Below are positions 1-5,117 of a stretch of DNA of 5,117 bases, piece by piece. Source of the DNA: Acidimicrobiia bacterium (GTDB taxonomy: Bacteria; Actinomycetota; Acidimicrobiia; Acidimicrobiales; SZUA-35). The notes under the pieces are model-generated. The model had not been told where the DNA came from, made no database searches, and saw only the letters and a program-made list of their open reading frames with translations. Location: NCBI GenBank assembly GCA_029857855.1, contig JAOUGG010000277.1, positions 1 through 5,117 on the forward strand. The letters run 5' to 3'. The stretch's first letter is position 1. Every line of letters starts with the position of its first letter. The position numbers were made by a program, and so were the translations under genes.

Positions 1-318
1 AAGATCGCGGTGGCCAAAGGGGTTCGGATCGCCGCCGGGTGCGACATCTTCGTGAGCGGCTCCCCCTTCTACGGGCGTAGTGGCGAGGAGATCCGTCACC
101 TGATCAACGCCGGTCTCACCGACCTGGAGGCCATCGAGGCCGCCACGGCCAACGGGCCCGAAACCCTCGGGCCGCAGGCGCCACGATCGGGGCAGCTGGT
201 GGCGGGCTACGATGCCGACCTGATCGCCTTCGACACCAATCCACTCGACGATCGGTCGGTCTGGGGTGATCCCGGCCGCCTCACCCACATCTGGAAAGCC
301 GGCCGGGCGATGGCTTGA
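1..318 (+). CDS. Metal-dependent amidohydrolase, C-terminal part (5' end outside window)
   Basis: This is the last 105 codons of an amidohydrolase-superfamily hydrolase, ending at TGA 316-318; the reading frame is open back to base 1. Visible pieces in order are the end of the TIM barrel (GVRIAAGCD, with the Asp encoded at 43-45 in the place of the conserved metal/catalytic Asp of the usual GTD motif), a helical stretch (EEIRHLINAGLTDLEAIEAA, then TANGPETLG), and the closing beta-sandwich segment (GQLVAGYDADLIAFDTNPL, then a terminal GRAMA). This order is typical of imidazolonepropionase-like or prolidase-like cytosolic amidohydrolases that cut C-N bonds in cyclic amides or acyl-amino compounds. 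The substrate cannot be told from the C-terminus. Cys replaces the common Thr before the Asp, a mild variation. The next gene starts 143 bp later, so it is probably a separate transcription unit. Confidence 0.85.
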   Translation, partial: KIAVAKGVRIAAGCDIFVSGSPFYGRSGEEIRHLINAGLTDLEAIEAATANGPETLGPQAPRSGQLVAGYDADLIAFDTNPLDDRSVWGDPGRLTHIWKAGRAMA

Positions 319-396
319 TCCTTCGCAGCGCCTGTACGACTCGTCTGTGGGCGGAACGGGCACTTGGTCGATGAAGGCACCATGGTCTCGACAGCG

Positions 397-410
397 GGGA
401 CGAACGTCCC
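397..410. repeat. 14-bp inverted repeat (possible operator or hairpin)
   Basis: GGGACG-AA-CGTCCC: two perfect 6-base arms around a 2-base centre, or a 5-bp stem with a GAAC loop. It sits just upstream of a possible -35 box (411-416) and 52 bp before the lipase ATG. There is no T-run after it, so a terminator for the amidohydrolase gene is unlikely; an operator is the better guess. In GC-rich DNA a dyad of this size can also arise by chance. Confidence 0.35.
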
Positions 411-439
411 TTGGTGGTTCTGCGGGTCCATGGGAGAAT
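411..439 (+). promoter_or_regulatory. Possible promoter for the patatin-WS/DGAT operon
   Basis: A -35-like TTGGTG (411-416), a 17-bp spacer and a -10-like GAGAAT (434-439) would start transcription near 446-448, shortly before the ribosome binding site. Both boxes match the sigma-70 consensus only partly. Position, spacing and the inverted repeat directly upstream are the arguments for it. Confidence 0.28.
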
Positions 440-461
440 GGATCTTCGGACGAGGCAGGTG

Positions 462-1466
462 ATGATTTCAGGCGCACCCCGAATCGGTTTGGTCCTGGGA
501 GCCGGCGGTATCGCCGGCTACTCGTTCCATGCCGGTTCGCTGGTGGCTCTCGAGCAGGCCACCGGCTGGGACGCCCGGACCGCCGAGGTCGTCATCGGCA
601 CGTCGGCCGGAAGCAGTGTCGGTGCAGTCCTTCGGGGCAACGTGTCGGTGACCAACCTGGTCGAGCGCATCCTCTCGGTGCCGACCGACTTCCGGGGAAT
701 GGACCGCCTGCGGCGAGTGGCCGGCCGGGGCCAGTCACGGCTCGGGCTGAATCTCCTGTTTCCGGCCTCACCGGGACTGATCGTCGCGGAGATGAGCCGG
801 TTGCACCGGGCTCGGCTCGGGCGGCTCATCGCCGCCTCACTGCCGGCCGGCTCACTCGATACGACCGTGCTCGGCGAACAGGCCGACGTGCTGCACCCCG
901 ACGGCTGGCCCGACCGGCAACTGTGGATTCCTGCCGTCGATCTCGACAGCGGCCGCATCACCGTGTTCGGGCGCGACGACTGTGACGTGGCGGTTGGCAC
1001 GGCGGTGGCTGCCTCCTGCGCCATTCCCGCCTACTTCAAGCCGGTCGAGGCCAACGGCCGTCGGTACGTCGACGGCGGCGTCCGCTCCATGATGAACGCC
1101 GATCTGCTGGCCGACTCCGATCTCGACCTCGTGGTTGCGCTCTCGGCGATGTCCCTCGACCGGCCTAGCACGGCGACGCCAGTGGGGTCGCTGCTGCGCA
1201 GCCTGCCCAGTCTTCAACTGAAACAGGAGCTCGATCGCCTGGAACGTGCCGGTATCCCCACGATCGTGCTCGAACCCGATGCCACCGTGAGCCGGGCCGT
1301 CGGCCCCAACCCGATGGACCCGACCCGGGTCGTGAGTGTTCTAACCGCCTCGGCGATCGCCGCCACCGAGCGCATCGAAACGTCCGTCGACCCCGACCTG
1401 CTGAAGTTGTTGCGCCTGGCCGGGGAGCGCCTGAGCTCCCCACCCGACGTTCCCTACCCGGATTGA
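462..1466 (+). CDS. Patatin-like phospholipase / acyl hydrolase
   Basis: This 334-residue protein is a patatin-family (RssA-like) serine lipase that would hydrolyse acyl esters of glycerolipids. All three signature elements are present: a glycine-rich oxyanion loop GAGGIAG (residues 13-19), the nucleophile elbow GTSAG (46-50, catalytic Ser48, codon at 603), and the dyad Asp in YVDGG (Asp204, codon at 1071). The rest is a variable cap and a helical tail, and the length is normal for a single-domain bacterial patatin. No signal peptide or membrane segment is seen, so it should act in the cytoplasm or at the surface of lipid inclusions. I chose ATG 462 because GAGG lies 6 bases upstream (452-455) and the conserved core starts soon after; TTG 411, ATG 438 and GTG 459 are in-frame alternatives. 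Its stop is 7 bp before the WS/DGAT start, which indicates an operon. The natural substrate (phospholipid, triacylglycerol or wax) cannot be read from sequence. Confidence 0.9.
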   Translation: MISGAPRIGLVLGAGGIAGYSFHAGSLVALEQATGWDARTAEVVIGTSAGSSVGAVLRGNVSVTNLVERILSVPTDFRGMDRLRRVAGRGQSRLGLNLLFPASPGLIVAEMSRLHRARLGRLIAASLPAGSLDTTVLGEQADVLHPDGWPDRQLWIPAVDLDSGRITVFGRDDCDVAVGTAVAASCAIPAYFKPVEANGRRYVDGGVRSMMNADLLADSDLDLVVALSAMSLDRPSTATPVGSLLRSLPSLQLKQELDRLERAGIPTIVLEPDATVSRAVGPNPMDPTRVVSVLTASAIAATERIETSVDPDLLKLLRLAGERLSSPPDVPYPD

Positions 1467-1473
1467 GCCTCCC

Positions 1474-2826
1474 ATGGAACGACTGACCGTAGAAGACGCC
1501 GCCTTCCTCGACCTGGAGGACGAGGTCATCGCCATGCACAACGTGACCATCGCGGTGTTCGAAGGCACCGAGCCGGCGCTGGCCGATCTCCACGACCGGG
1601 TCCATCAGCGCATCCGCTACGTCCCGCGGCTGCGACAGCGGGTCGTCTCGGTTCCCCTCGATCTGGGCCGGCCGGTGTGGGTCGACGACGTGAACTTCGC
1701 GCTCGACTACCACCTCCGCCGGACCGGCCTTCCCCGCCGGGCGACGATGGCGGACCTCCGCAACCTGGTCGGGCGCCTCCTGTCCCAGCGGCTGGACCGG
1801 GGCAAACCGCTGTGGGAGCTCTGGCTGGTCAGCGGGCTGCCCGGCAGACGGTGGGCGTTGATCAGCAAGACCCACTACGCCGTCATCGACGGCGTGTCGG
1901 GCGCCGACCCCCTGTCTATCATCACCGATCAGACCAAGGAATCGGCGGCCGCAACCAGCTCCGACGATGGCTGGTCACCCCCGCCCGCCCCGAGCGGGCG
2001 TCGGATACTCACCGAGACCGCGGCCGAACTGGCGATCAACCCGATCGAGCAGTACCGGCTGGTGCGACGCAAGCTGGTCGAACCGGCGATCAGGGTCGCC
2101 GGGTCGGCAACCGGAGGAAGCACGCAGGCGGCTCGGGCCGGGCTGACCGGGGCCGTCGGTCCCCACCGCCGCTGGCACCCGGCGGCCGTCGACGGATCGA
2201 CGATCCGGGCTCTTCGTGACCGACACGAGGTGACCACCAACGATGTGGTGCTCGCCCTCATCACCCGCGGGTACCGTTCCATGCTCGAGGCCGGAGGCCG
2301 TCCGCTCCCCCACACGCTTCGCACTCTGGCTCCACTGGCGGTGGCCACCGGCGACCATTTCACCAACGAGGTCACCGCCCTGGAGGCCGATCTTCCGGTT
2401 CGCTGCGAGACGTTCGCCGAGACGGTGCAGCTGATCCACGACCAGACCCGGTACGCCATCGGCGGCCTCAAGCCGGTGGCCGGAGCCACGCTGTCCGAGC
2501 TGCCAGGACTGGTGGCCCCGAATCTGTGCGGGCTCGGTCTCCGCTCGGCCACCCAGGCCGGTACCAGCTTGAGCGGCGTCCAGACGGTCACCGTCAACGC
2601 CCCCGGCCCGTATCACGAGGTGACGGTGCTCGATCGCCGGATGGTCGAGCTCTATCCCGCCATCCCGCTCGTGGCCCGGGTTCGTATCGCCGTCGGGGTG
2701 ATGAGCTTCCGGGGCAGCTTCGGCTTCGGCGTGACCGGCGACCGGGATGCAGGGCTGGAGATCGAAGCCTTGGCCACCGGAATCGAACGGGCGGCGGCAT
2801 CGGCGTCGGGCGGAGCGACCACGTAG
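1474..2826 (+). CDS. WS/DGAT-type wax ester synthase / diacylglycerol acyltransferase, variant active site
   Basis: A 450-residue bifunctional acyltransferase of the bacterial WS/DGAT family, which transfers acyl groups from acyl-CoA to diacylglycerol or fatty alcohols to make storage lipid on the inner face of the membrane. Length and landmarks fit: N-terminal MERLTVEDAAFLDLE, the GRPVWVDD and DYHLRR block, PLW (112-114), the active-site motif at 134-140, TTNDVVLA (Asn256-Asp257), NAPGP (375-379, usually NVPGP) and a C-terminal GFGVTGDRD block. The active-site motif reads HYAVIDG: the first His is kept (134), but the second His of HHxxxDG, the proposed general base, is Tyr135. Activity may therefore be altered or lost, or this may be a natural subfamily. 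The gene follows the patatin gene by 7 bp with only a weak ribosome binding site (GAG overlapping the upstream stop), so translational coupling is likely. It ends 3 bp from the stop of a broken paralogue on the other strand. Confidence 0.9.
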   Translation: MERLTVEDAAFLDLEDEVIAMHNVTIAVFEGTEPALADLHDRVHQRIRYVPRLRQRVVSVPLDLGRPVWVDDVNFALDYHLRRTGLPRRATMADLRNLVGRLLSQRLDRGKPLWELWLVSGLPGRRWALISKTHYAVIDGVSGADPLSIITDQTKESAAATSSDDGWSPPPAPSGRRILTETAAELAINPIEQYRLVRRKLVEPAIRVAGSATGGSTQAARAGLTGAVGPHRRWHPAAVDGSTIRALRDRHEVTTNDVVLALITRGYRSMLEAGGRPLPHTLRTLAPLAVATGDHFTNEVTALEADLPVRCETFAETVQLIHDQTRYAIGGLKPVAGATLSELPGLVAPNLCGLGLRSATQAGTSLSGVQTVTVNAPGPYHEVTVLDRRMVELYPAIPLVARVRIAVGVMSFRGSFGFGVTGDRDAGLEIEALATGIERAAASASGGATT

Positions 2827-2829
2827 CGT

Positions 2830-3703
2830 TCAACGGCGTTCCCGCAGGTCGACATTCAGGGCATCGGCCAGCTCGATCAGGCAGTCGCTGACGGAGTCCT
2901 TGGCCCCGTTGAGGTACAGGGGCACAGGTGGGCCGGGAACATTCGACACCACCACGTTGAACGGCAGCGTCACCCACTTGGCCAGCTTGGCGTCGGCTGC
3001 GGCCTGGGCGGCCAGGGCGGCGACTGTCCTCCAACGCGCCGAGCACTGATGGCGAGCGGGCAAGGGTCGGGCCGAGCATGGGGATGGCCCGGGCGAGGGC
3101 GTTGCCGGCCCGAGCCAGCCGGACCGGCGACAGCACCATGTTGGTGGCCGCCCGCAGAGCCATCTCGTGGGGCGCCGGGGGTTCGATGATCTCGGGCTCG
3201 CCGGATTCGGGGCGCGGCGGGGAGTCGGGGGTGACGTCGACCACGGCGGTCAGCATCTCGACGCCGGCCTGCCCGTCGATGGCGCAATGGTGGATTTTGG
3301 ACAGCAGCGCCACCTTGTCTCCGTCGACGCCTTCGATGACGTAGCACTCCCACAAGGGGCGGGTCCGATCGAGTGGCCGCTCGTGGATCCGGGCCACGTA
3401 GTCGGCGAAGGCCTCACGACCCCCGTCGCCCGGTACGGCCGCCGAGCGAAGGTGGTAGTCGAGATCGAAGTTCTTGTCGCTGACCCAGTAGGGCTGGTCG
3501 AGGCCGAACGGCACCTCCTGCAACTTCTTGGTGAAGACGGGGAGCAGGTGAAGGCGGGAGACCAGGAAATCCCGGTACCGGCGAAAGGTCCAGGGTTCTG
3601 GCGACGTTGCCGGGTCGCAGATGAGCAGCCCGCTGACATGGCCGACGGCGTGGCCGGCCTCGATGGCCAGGAACCCAGTGTCGAGGCCGCTCAGCTGTTC
3701 CAT
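2830..3703 (-). pseudogene. Second WS/DGAT acyltransferase, broken by a frameshift and two internal deletions
   Basis: The 5' part, from ATG 3703 to about 3025, encodes an intact WS/DGAT N-terminal domain: MEQLSGLDTGFLAIE, LDQPYWVSD, DYHLR, PLW (116-118) and a canonical HHCAIDG (138-144, bases 3272-3292). After a linker ending near MLGPTLARSPSVLGALED the frame loses meaning, and family sequence resumes in another frame from about 3024: VAALAAQAAADAKLAKW, TLPFNVVVSNVPGPPVPLY (SNVPGP at 2929-2946), then a short tail to TGA 2832-2830. Compared with the intact WS/DGAT in this window, roughly 120 residues around the ND motif are absent at the frameshift, and about 35 more are absent between LYLNGAK and DSVSD (junction near 2898/2899). 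The parts sum to about 290 residues against 450. In the original frame translation runs on as arginine- and proline-rich sequence to about 2594, overlapping the other gene. ATG 3703 is chosen over GTG 3712 because GGAAGG (3717-3712) lies 8 bases before it. An assembly error is the main alternative to decay. Confidence 0.82.
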
Positions 3704-3711
3704 GATGCTCA

Positions 3712-3717
3712 CCTTCC
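3712..3717 (-). promoter_or_regulatory. Ribosome binding site deciding the start of the second WS/DGAT
   Basis: Read on the minus strand, GGAAGG is followed by 8 bases and then ATG 3703. This good match to the anti-Shine-Dalgarno sequence favours ATG 3703 over the GTG at 3712, which overlaps the site itself. Confidence 0.55.
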
Positions 3718-3730
3718 GACGACGGTGAAC

Positions 3731-3746
3731 GCCGCAGGTGTGCGGC
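3731..3746 (-). other. Perfect hairpin in the leader of the second WS/DGAT
   Basis: GCCGCA and TGCGGC form a 6-bp perfect stem around a 4-base loop (GGTG on plus, CACC on minus). In a minus-strand transcript it would fold 13 bases before the ribosome binding site. It has no T-run. It could shape the leader RNA or be a second dyad next to the larger palindrome. Confidence 0.35.
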
Positions 3747-3748
3747 GA

Positions 3749-3773
3749 ATGACGGGTCCAGTGGACCGGTCAT
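3749..3773. promoter_or_regulatory. 25-bp near-perfect palindrome, probable operator
   Basis: Left arm ATGACGGGTCCA, centre G3761, right arm TGGACCGGTCAT: 11 of 12 positions pair, the only mismatch being 3754 against 3768. Two more pairs (3745-3746 with 3776-3777) lie just outside the arms. It lies 46 bp upstream of ATG 3703 of the broken WS/DGAT. Size and symmetry are like the operators of dimeric regulators such as TetR-type lipid-metabolism repressors; that link is inference, and no regulator gene is in the window. As RNA it could also fold into a long hairpin, but no T-run follows, so a classical terminator for the NIPSNAP gene is less likely. Confidence 0.5.
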
Positions 3774-3831
3774 CGGCAGGTGGGCTGGGCCGACTGGCCG
3801 CCGATCTCGAGCCGCGAAACCCGTTGGGCCA

Positions 3832-3861
3832 AGACTATGCCGCCATGGTCGAGGATGGCAA
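3832..3861 (-). promoter_or_regulatory. Candidate promoter for the second WS/DGAT
   Basis: On the minus strand, TTGCCA (3861-3856, one mismatch to TTGACA) and TAGTCT (3837-3832, fits TANNNT) are separated by 18 bp. Transcription would start near 3825, giving a leader of about 120 bases that contains the 25-bp palindrome and the hairpin. It is the best-looking promoter in the window, though it has not been scored against background. Confidence 0.38.
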
Positions 3862-3879
3862 GATCGGGTAGAGCTGGAG

Positions 3880-4203
3880 CTAGGGGGTTGGGCCCCACGG
3901 TGCACTGTGCAGCAGCTGCACGTCCTGTTTCTGGATCAGCGGTCGGATCTTCGCTGCAAACGCAAGGAACGCCTCGTCGGCGAACAACCGCTTCCAGAAG
4001 TCGCGTCGTGCCGCGTCATCGTCGAACCTCCAGAGGTGGACCAACTGATGCAAGGTGCCGGTGTCGCTGATGAAGTAGCCGACGAGGTTGTCGCCGAAGC
4101 CGCCGGCCTCCAACGCCGGCCAGCCTTCCGACCGGTAGAGCTTGATCAGCTCGCCGATGACGGCTGGTCCGGTGTCGTAGGTGCGCTTCTCATAGATGGG
4201 CAT
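3880..4203 (-). CDS. NIPSNAP family protein
   Basis: A complete 107-residue protein covering one NIPSNAP domain (a ferredoxin-like alpha/beta fold). Family hallmarks are the opening PIYEKRTYDT strand, the GYF segment (about residues 42-44), the HQLVHLWRFDD strand (about 52-62) and the closing IRPLIQKQDVQLL segment. Length is typical for bacterial single-domain members. Biochemical roles in bacteria are poorly defined; such genes often lie beside catabolic or lipid enzymes, so a link to its neighbour is possible but unproven. No signal peptide or membrane helix is visible. The start ATG 4203 lacks a good ribosome binding site but has TAAGCT ending 6 bases before it, which suggests a leaderless transcript. 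It lies upstream of the broken WS/DGAT on the same strand with a 176-bp gap that holds a promoter-like sequence, so the two are probably not one tight operon. Confidence 0.9.
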   Translation of the reverse strand: MPIYEKRTYDTGPAVIGELIKLYRSEGWPALEAGGFGDNLVGYFISDTGTLHQLVHLWRFDDDAARRDFWKRLFADEAFLAFAAKIRPLIQKQDVQLLHSAPWGPTP

Positions 4204-4209
4204 CCTGTG

Positions 4210-4215
4210 AGCTTA
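4210..4215 (-). promoter_or_regulatory. Possible -10 box for a leaderless NIPSNAP transcript
   Basis: TAAGCT on the minus strand fits the actinobacterial TANNNT -10 pattern and ends 6 bases before ATG 4203, so transcription would begin at or next to the start codon. No clear -35 is seen. Confidence 0.25.
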
Positions 4216-4325
4216 GGTGGTGGGTGGCCGGCGGCGTGGCGTTGTCCCGTCGACGATTTCGGTGACCGCAGCCGGGCCTTCGTATCGTCCGTGTGACATC
4301 GGAGGCGTATCAGATCGGGTTGCAC

Positions 4326-4331
4326 TAGCGT
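4326..4331 (+). promoter_or_regulatory. Possible -10 box for the UDG-like gene
   Basis: TAGCGT fits TANNNT and ends 9 bases before ATG 4341. No good ribosome binding site precedes that ATG (only TAGGG one base away), so a leaderless or very short-leader transcript is plausible. No -35 match is found at the usual spacing. The rest of the 137-bp divergent gap (4204-4340) shows nothing else convincing. Confidence 0.22.
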
Positions 4332-4340
4332 CAGTAGGGC

Positions 4341-5117
4341 ATGTGGAACGACGACTGGGACGAACGGGGGGCGCCCTGGGAGTATGACCCCGGGCCGCCC
4401 CGTAACCGAAGCTGGGCACGGCTGTTCGCCGAGACGCCCAACTACCGAGCGCTGGGCAAGGCCGTCACCGGGCGGGAGGAGTTCCGCTGGCACTTCGGCC
4501 CGATGTTCTACCGGGGCCGCCTCGGCGACAACCAGGTCAAGGTCCTGATCGTCGGCCAGGAAGGGGCCCAGGACGAGTCGCTCAGCCACCGTTCGTTCAC
4601 GGGCGGCACCGGTGGGCGGATGCAGAACCTGCTCAACCATCTCGGCATCGACCGCTCGTACCTGTTCACGAACACATTCGTCTACCCGATCTTCGGCCAG
4701 TACGACGGTGACAACGCGGTGCTGGCCCAGCATCCTGAGTCACCGATCCGCCGCCATCGGGAGGAGGTGTTCGACTACGTCGTGGCCCGCAACGACGACC
4801 TCCATCTCGTGATCGCCGTCGGCTCGGCGGCCAAGGAGTCGGTGGCGTCGTGGATCGGGTCCCACGGCGGCACCGCCGACCCGTCGAAGCTCCACCTGGC
4901 CGACACGTCGGTGATCGCGCCGAAACTGCGGGCGGTCGGGGTGCTGCATCCCGGTGGGGCCTCGAAAGGGGGAGCGGTCACGGCGATCAAGAAGTCGTTC
5001 GTCGACGCCATCAAGAACGTCGAGCGGTGGGCGGCCGACGATCCGGGCTGGCTGCCCGTCGACCCCGGTGGAGTCCGCTCGCCGGCCGGCGACTACAAGT
5101 ACACATCCGATCCGATC
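4341..5117 (+). CDS. Uracil-DNA glycosylase superfamily-like protein (3' end outside window)
   Basis: The frame is open for 259 codons to the window edge; an in-frame TAG at 4335-4337 makes ATG 4341 the first possible start. Features in order: a Trp- and acid-rich N-terminus, then VKVLIVGQEGAQDE (66-79) where uracil-DNA glycosylases have motif 1 (GQDPYH or GEAPG), SHRSFTGGTGGRMQNLL (82-98), LFTNTFVYP (108-116) resembling the TN strand, LVIAVGSAAKES (156-167), and VLHPGG (201-206) where motif 2 (HPSP) is expected. The order and spacing match the UDG alpha/beta/alpha fold, so DNA binding or base-excision repair is the likely area of function. The active-site motifs differ from the well-studied families: Glu74 stands where family 1 has its catalytic Asp, and HPGG replaces HPSP. 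Enzymatic activity is thus unproven; it could be a specialised or non-catalytic member. It is divergent from NIPSNAP and shows no functional link to the lipid genes. Confidence 0.7.
   Translation, partial: MWNDDWDERGAPWEYDPGPPRNRSWARLFAETPNYRALGKAVTGREEFRWHFGPMFYRGRLGDNQVKVLIVGQEGAQDESLSHRSFTGGTGGRMQNLLNHLGIDRSYLFTNTFVYPIFGQYDGDNAVLAQHPESPIRRHREEVFDYVVARNDDLHLVIAVGSAAKESVASWIGSHGGTADPSKLHLADTSVIAPKLRAVGVLHPGGASKGGAVTAIKKSFVDAIKNVERWAADDPGWLPVDPGGVRSPAGDYKYTSDPI

Noticed and set aside
266..985. 239-residue open frame on the plus strand overlapping the patatin gene
   Set aside because: Arg/Gly/Pro-rich translation without motifs; it lies in another frame of a gene with clear patatin motifs, as expected of high-GC shadow frames.
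1165..1875. 236-residue open frame on the minus strand
   Set aside because: Antisense to the patatin and WS/DGAT genes, with no recognisable domain and a low-complexity composition.
1929..2616. Two long minus-strand open frames (about 213 and 222 residues)
   Set aside because: Both are antisense to the intact WS/DGAT; they occupy the same bases in two frames and show no family features.
3020..3065. Programmed frameshift joining the two halves of the second WS/DGAT
   Set aside because: No slippery sequence stands out, and about 120 residues of the family core are missing at the junction, so a frameshift alone would not restore the enzyme.
3167..3871. 234-residue plus-strand open frame opposite the broken WS/DGAT
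   Set aside because: The minus strand carries clear WS/DGAT motifs here; the plus frame has none and looks like an antisense shadow.
4248..4255. 8-bp palindrome CGTCGACG
   Set aside because: Short, GC-rich palindromes of this size are common in such DNA, and it is not placed at a promoter.
4281..4311. Short direct repeat CGTATC (4281-4286 and 4306-4311) in the divergent gap
   Set aside because: Only 6 bases long and without symmetry; easily due to chance.
4146..4733. 195-residue minus-strand open frame upstream of NIPSNAP
   Set aside because: It overlaps the start of NIPSNAP and runs antisense to the UDG-like gene, whose plus-strand frame is open to the window end with ordered motifs.

Overview
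The window is about 5.1 kb of gene-dense, very GC-rich DNA whose codons nearly all end in G or C. It carries several enzyme families typical of lipid-storing actinobacteria: two WS/DGAT-type acyltransferases, a patatin-like lipase and a NIPSNAP protein. The style fits a high-GC actinobacterium, possibly Acidimicrobiia-like, but no taxonomic marker is present, so the lineage is a guess.

Layout from left to right. The 3' end of a metal-dependent amidohydrolase gene (1-318, +). A 143-bp gap with a 14-bp inverted repeat and a possible promoter. A patatin-like phospholipase (462-1466, +), followed after 7 bp by a full-length WS/DGAT acyltransferase (1474-2826, +). Meeting it tail to tail, with 3 bp between the stops, is a second WS/DGAT gene on the minus strand (3703 down to 2830) that is broken by one frameshift and two internal deletions. 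Upstream of that relic is a leader with a possible promoter, a 25-bp near-perfect palindrome and a hairpin. Next come a small NIPSNAP protein (4203 down to 3880, -), a 137-bp divergent intergenic region, and the first 259 codons of a divergent uracil-DNA-glycosylase-superfamily protein (4341 to beyond 5117, +).

The coherent theme is neutral-lipid metabolism. The lipase and the intact WS/DGAT form a probable two-gene operon that would release acyl chains from lipids and esterify acyl-CoA to diacylglycerol or alcohols. Two points stand out. The intact WS/DGAT reads HYAVIDG where the family has HHxxxDG, while the broken neighbour keeps a normal HHCAIDG. The leader of the broken gene also still carries a strong dyad element. 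I found no clear novel multi-gene system, RNA gene, CRISPR array or mobile element; the most interesting items are the active-site swap, the decayed paralogue, the palindrome and the divergent UDG-like protein.
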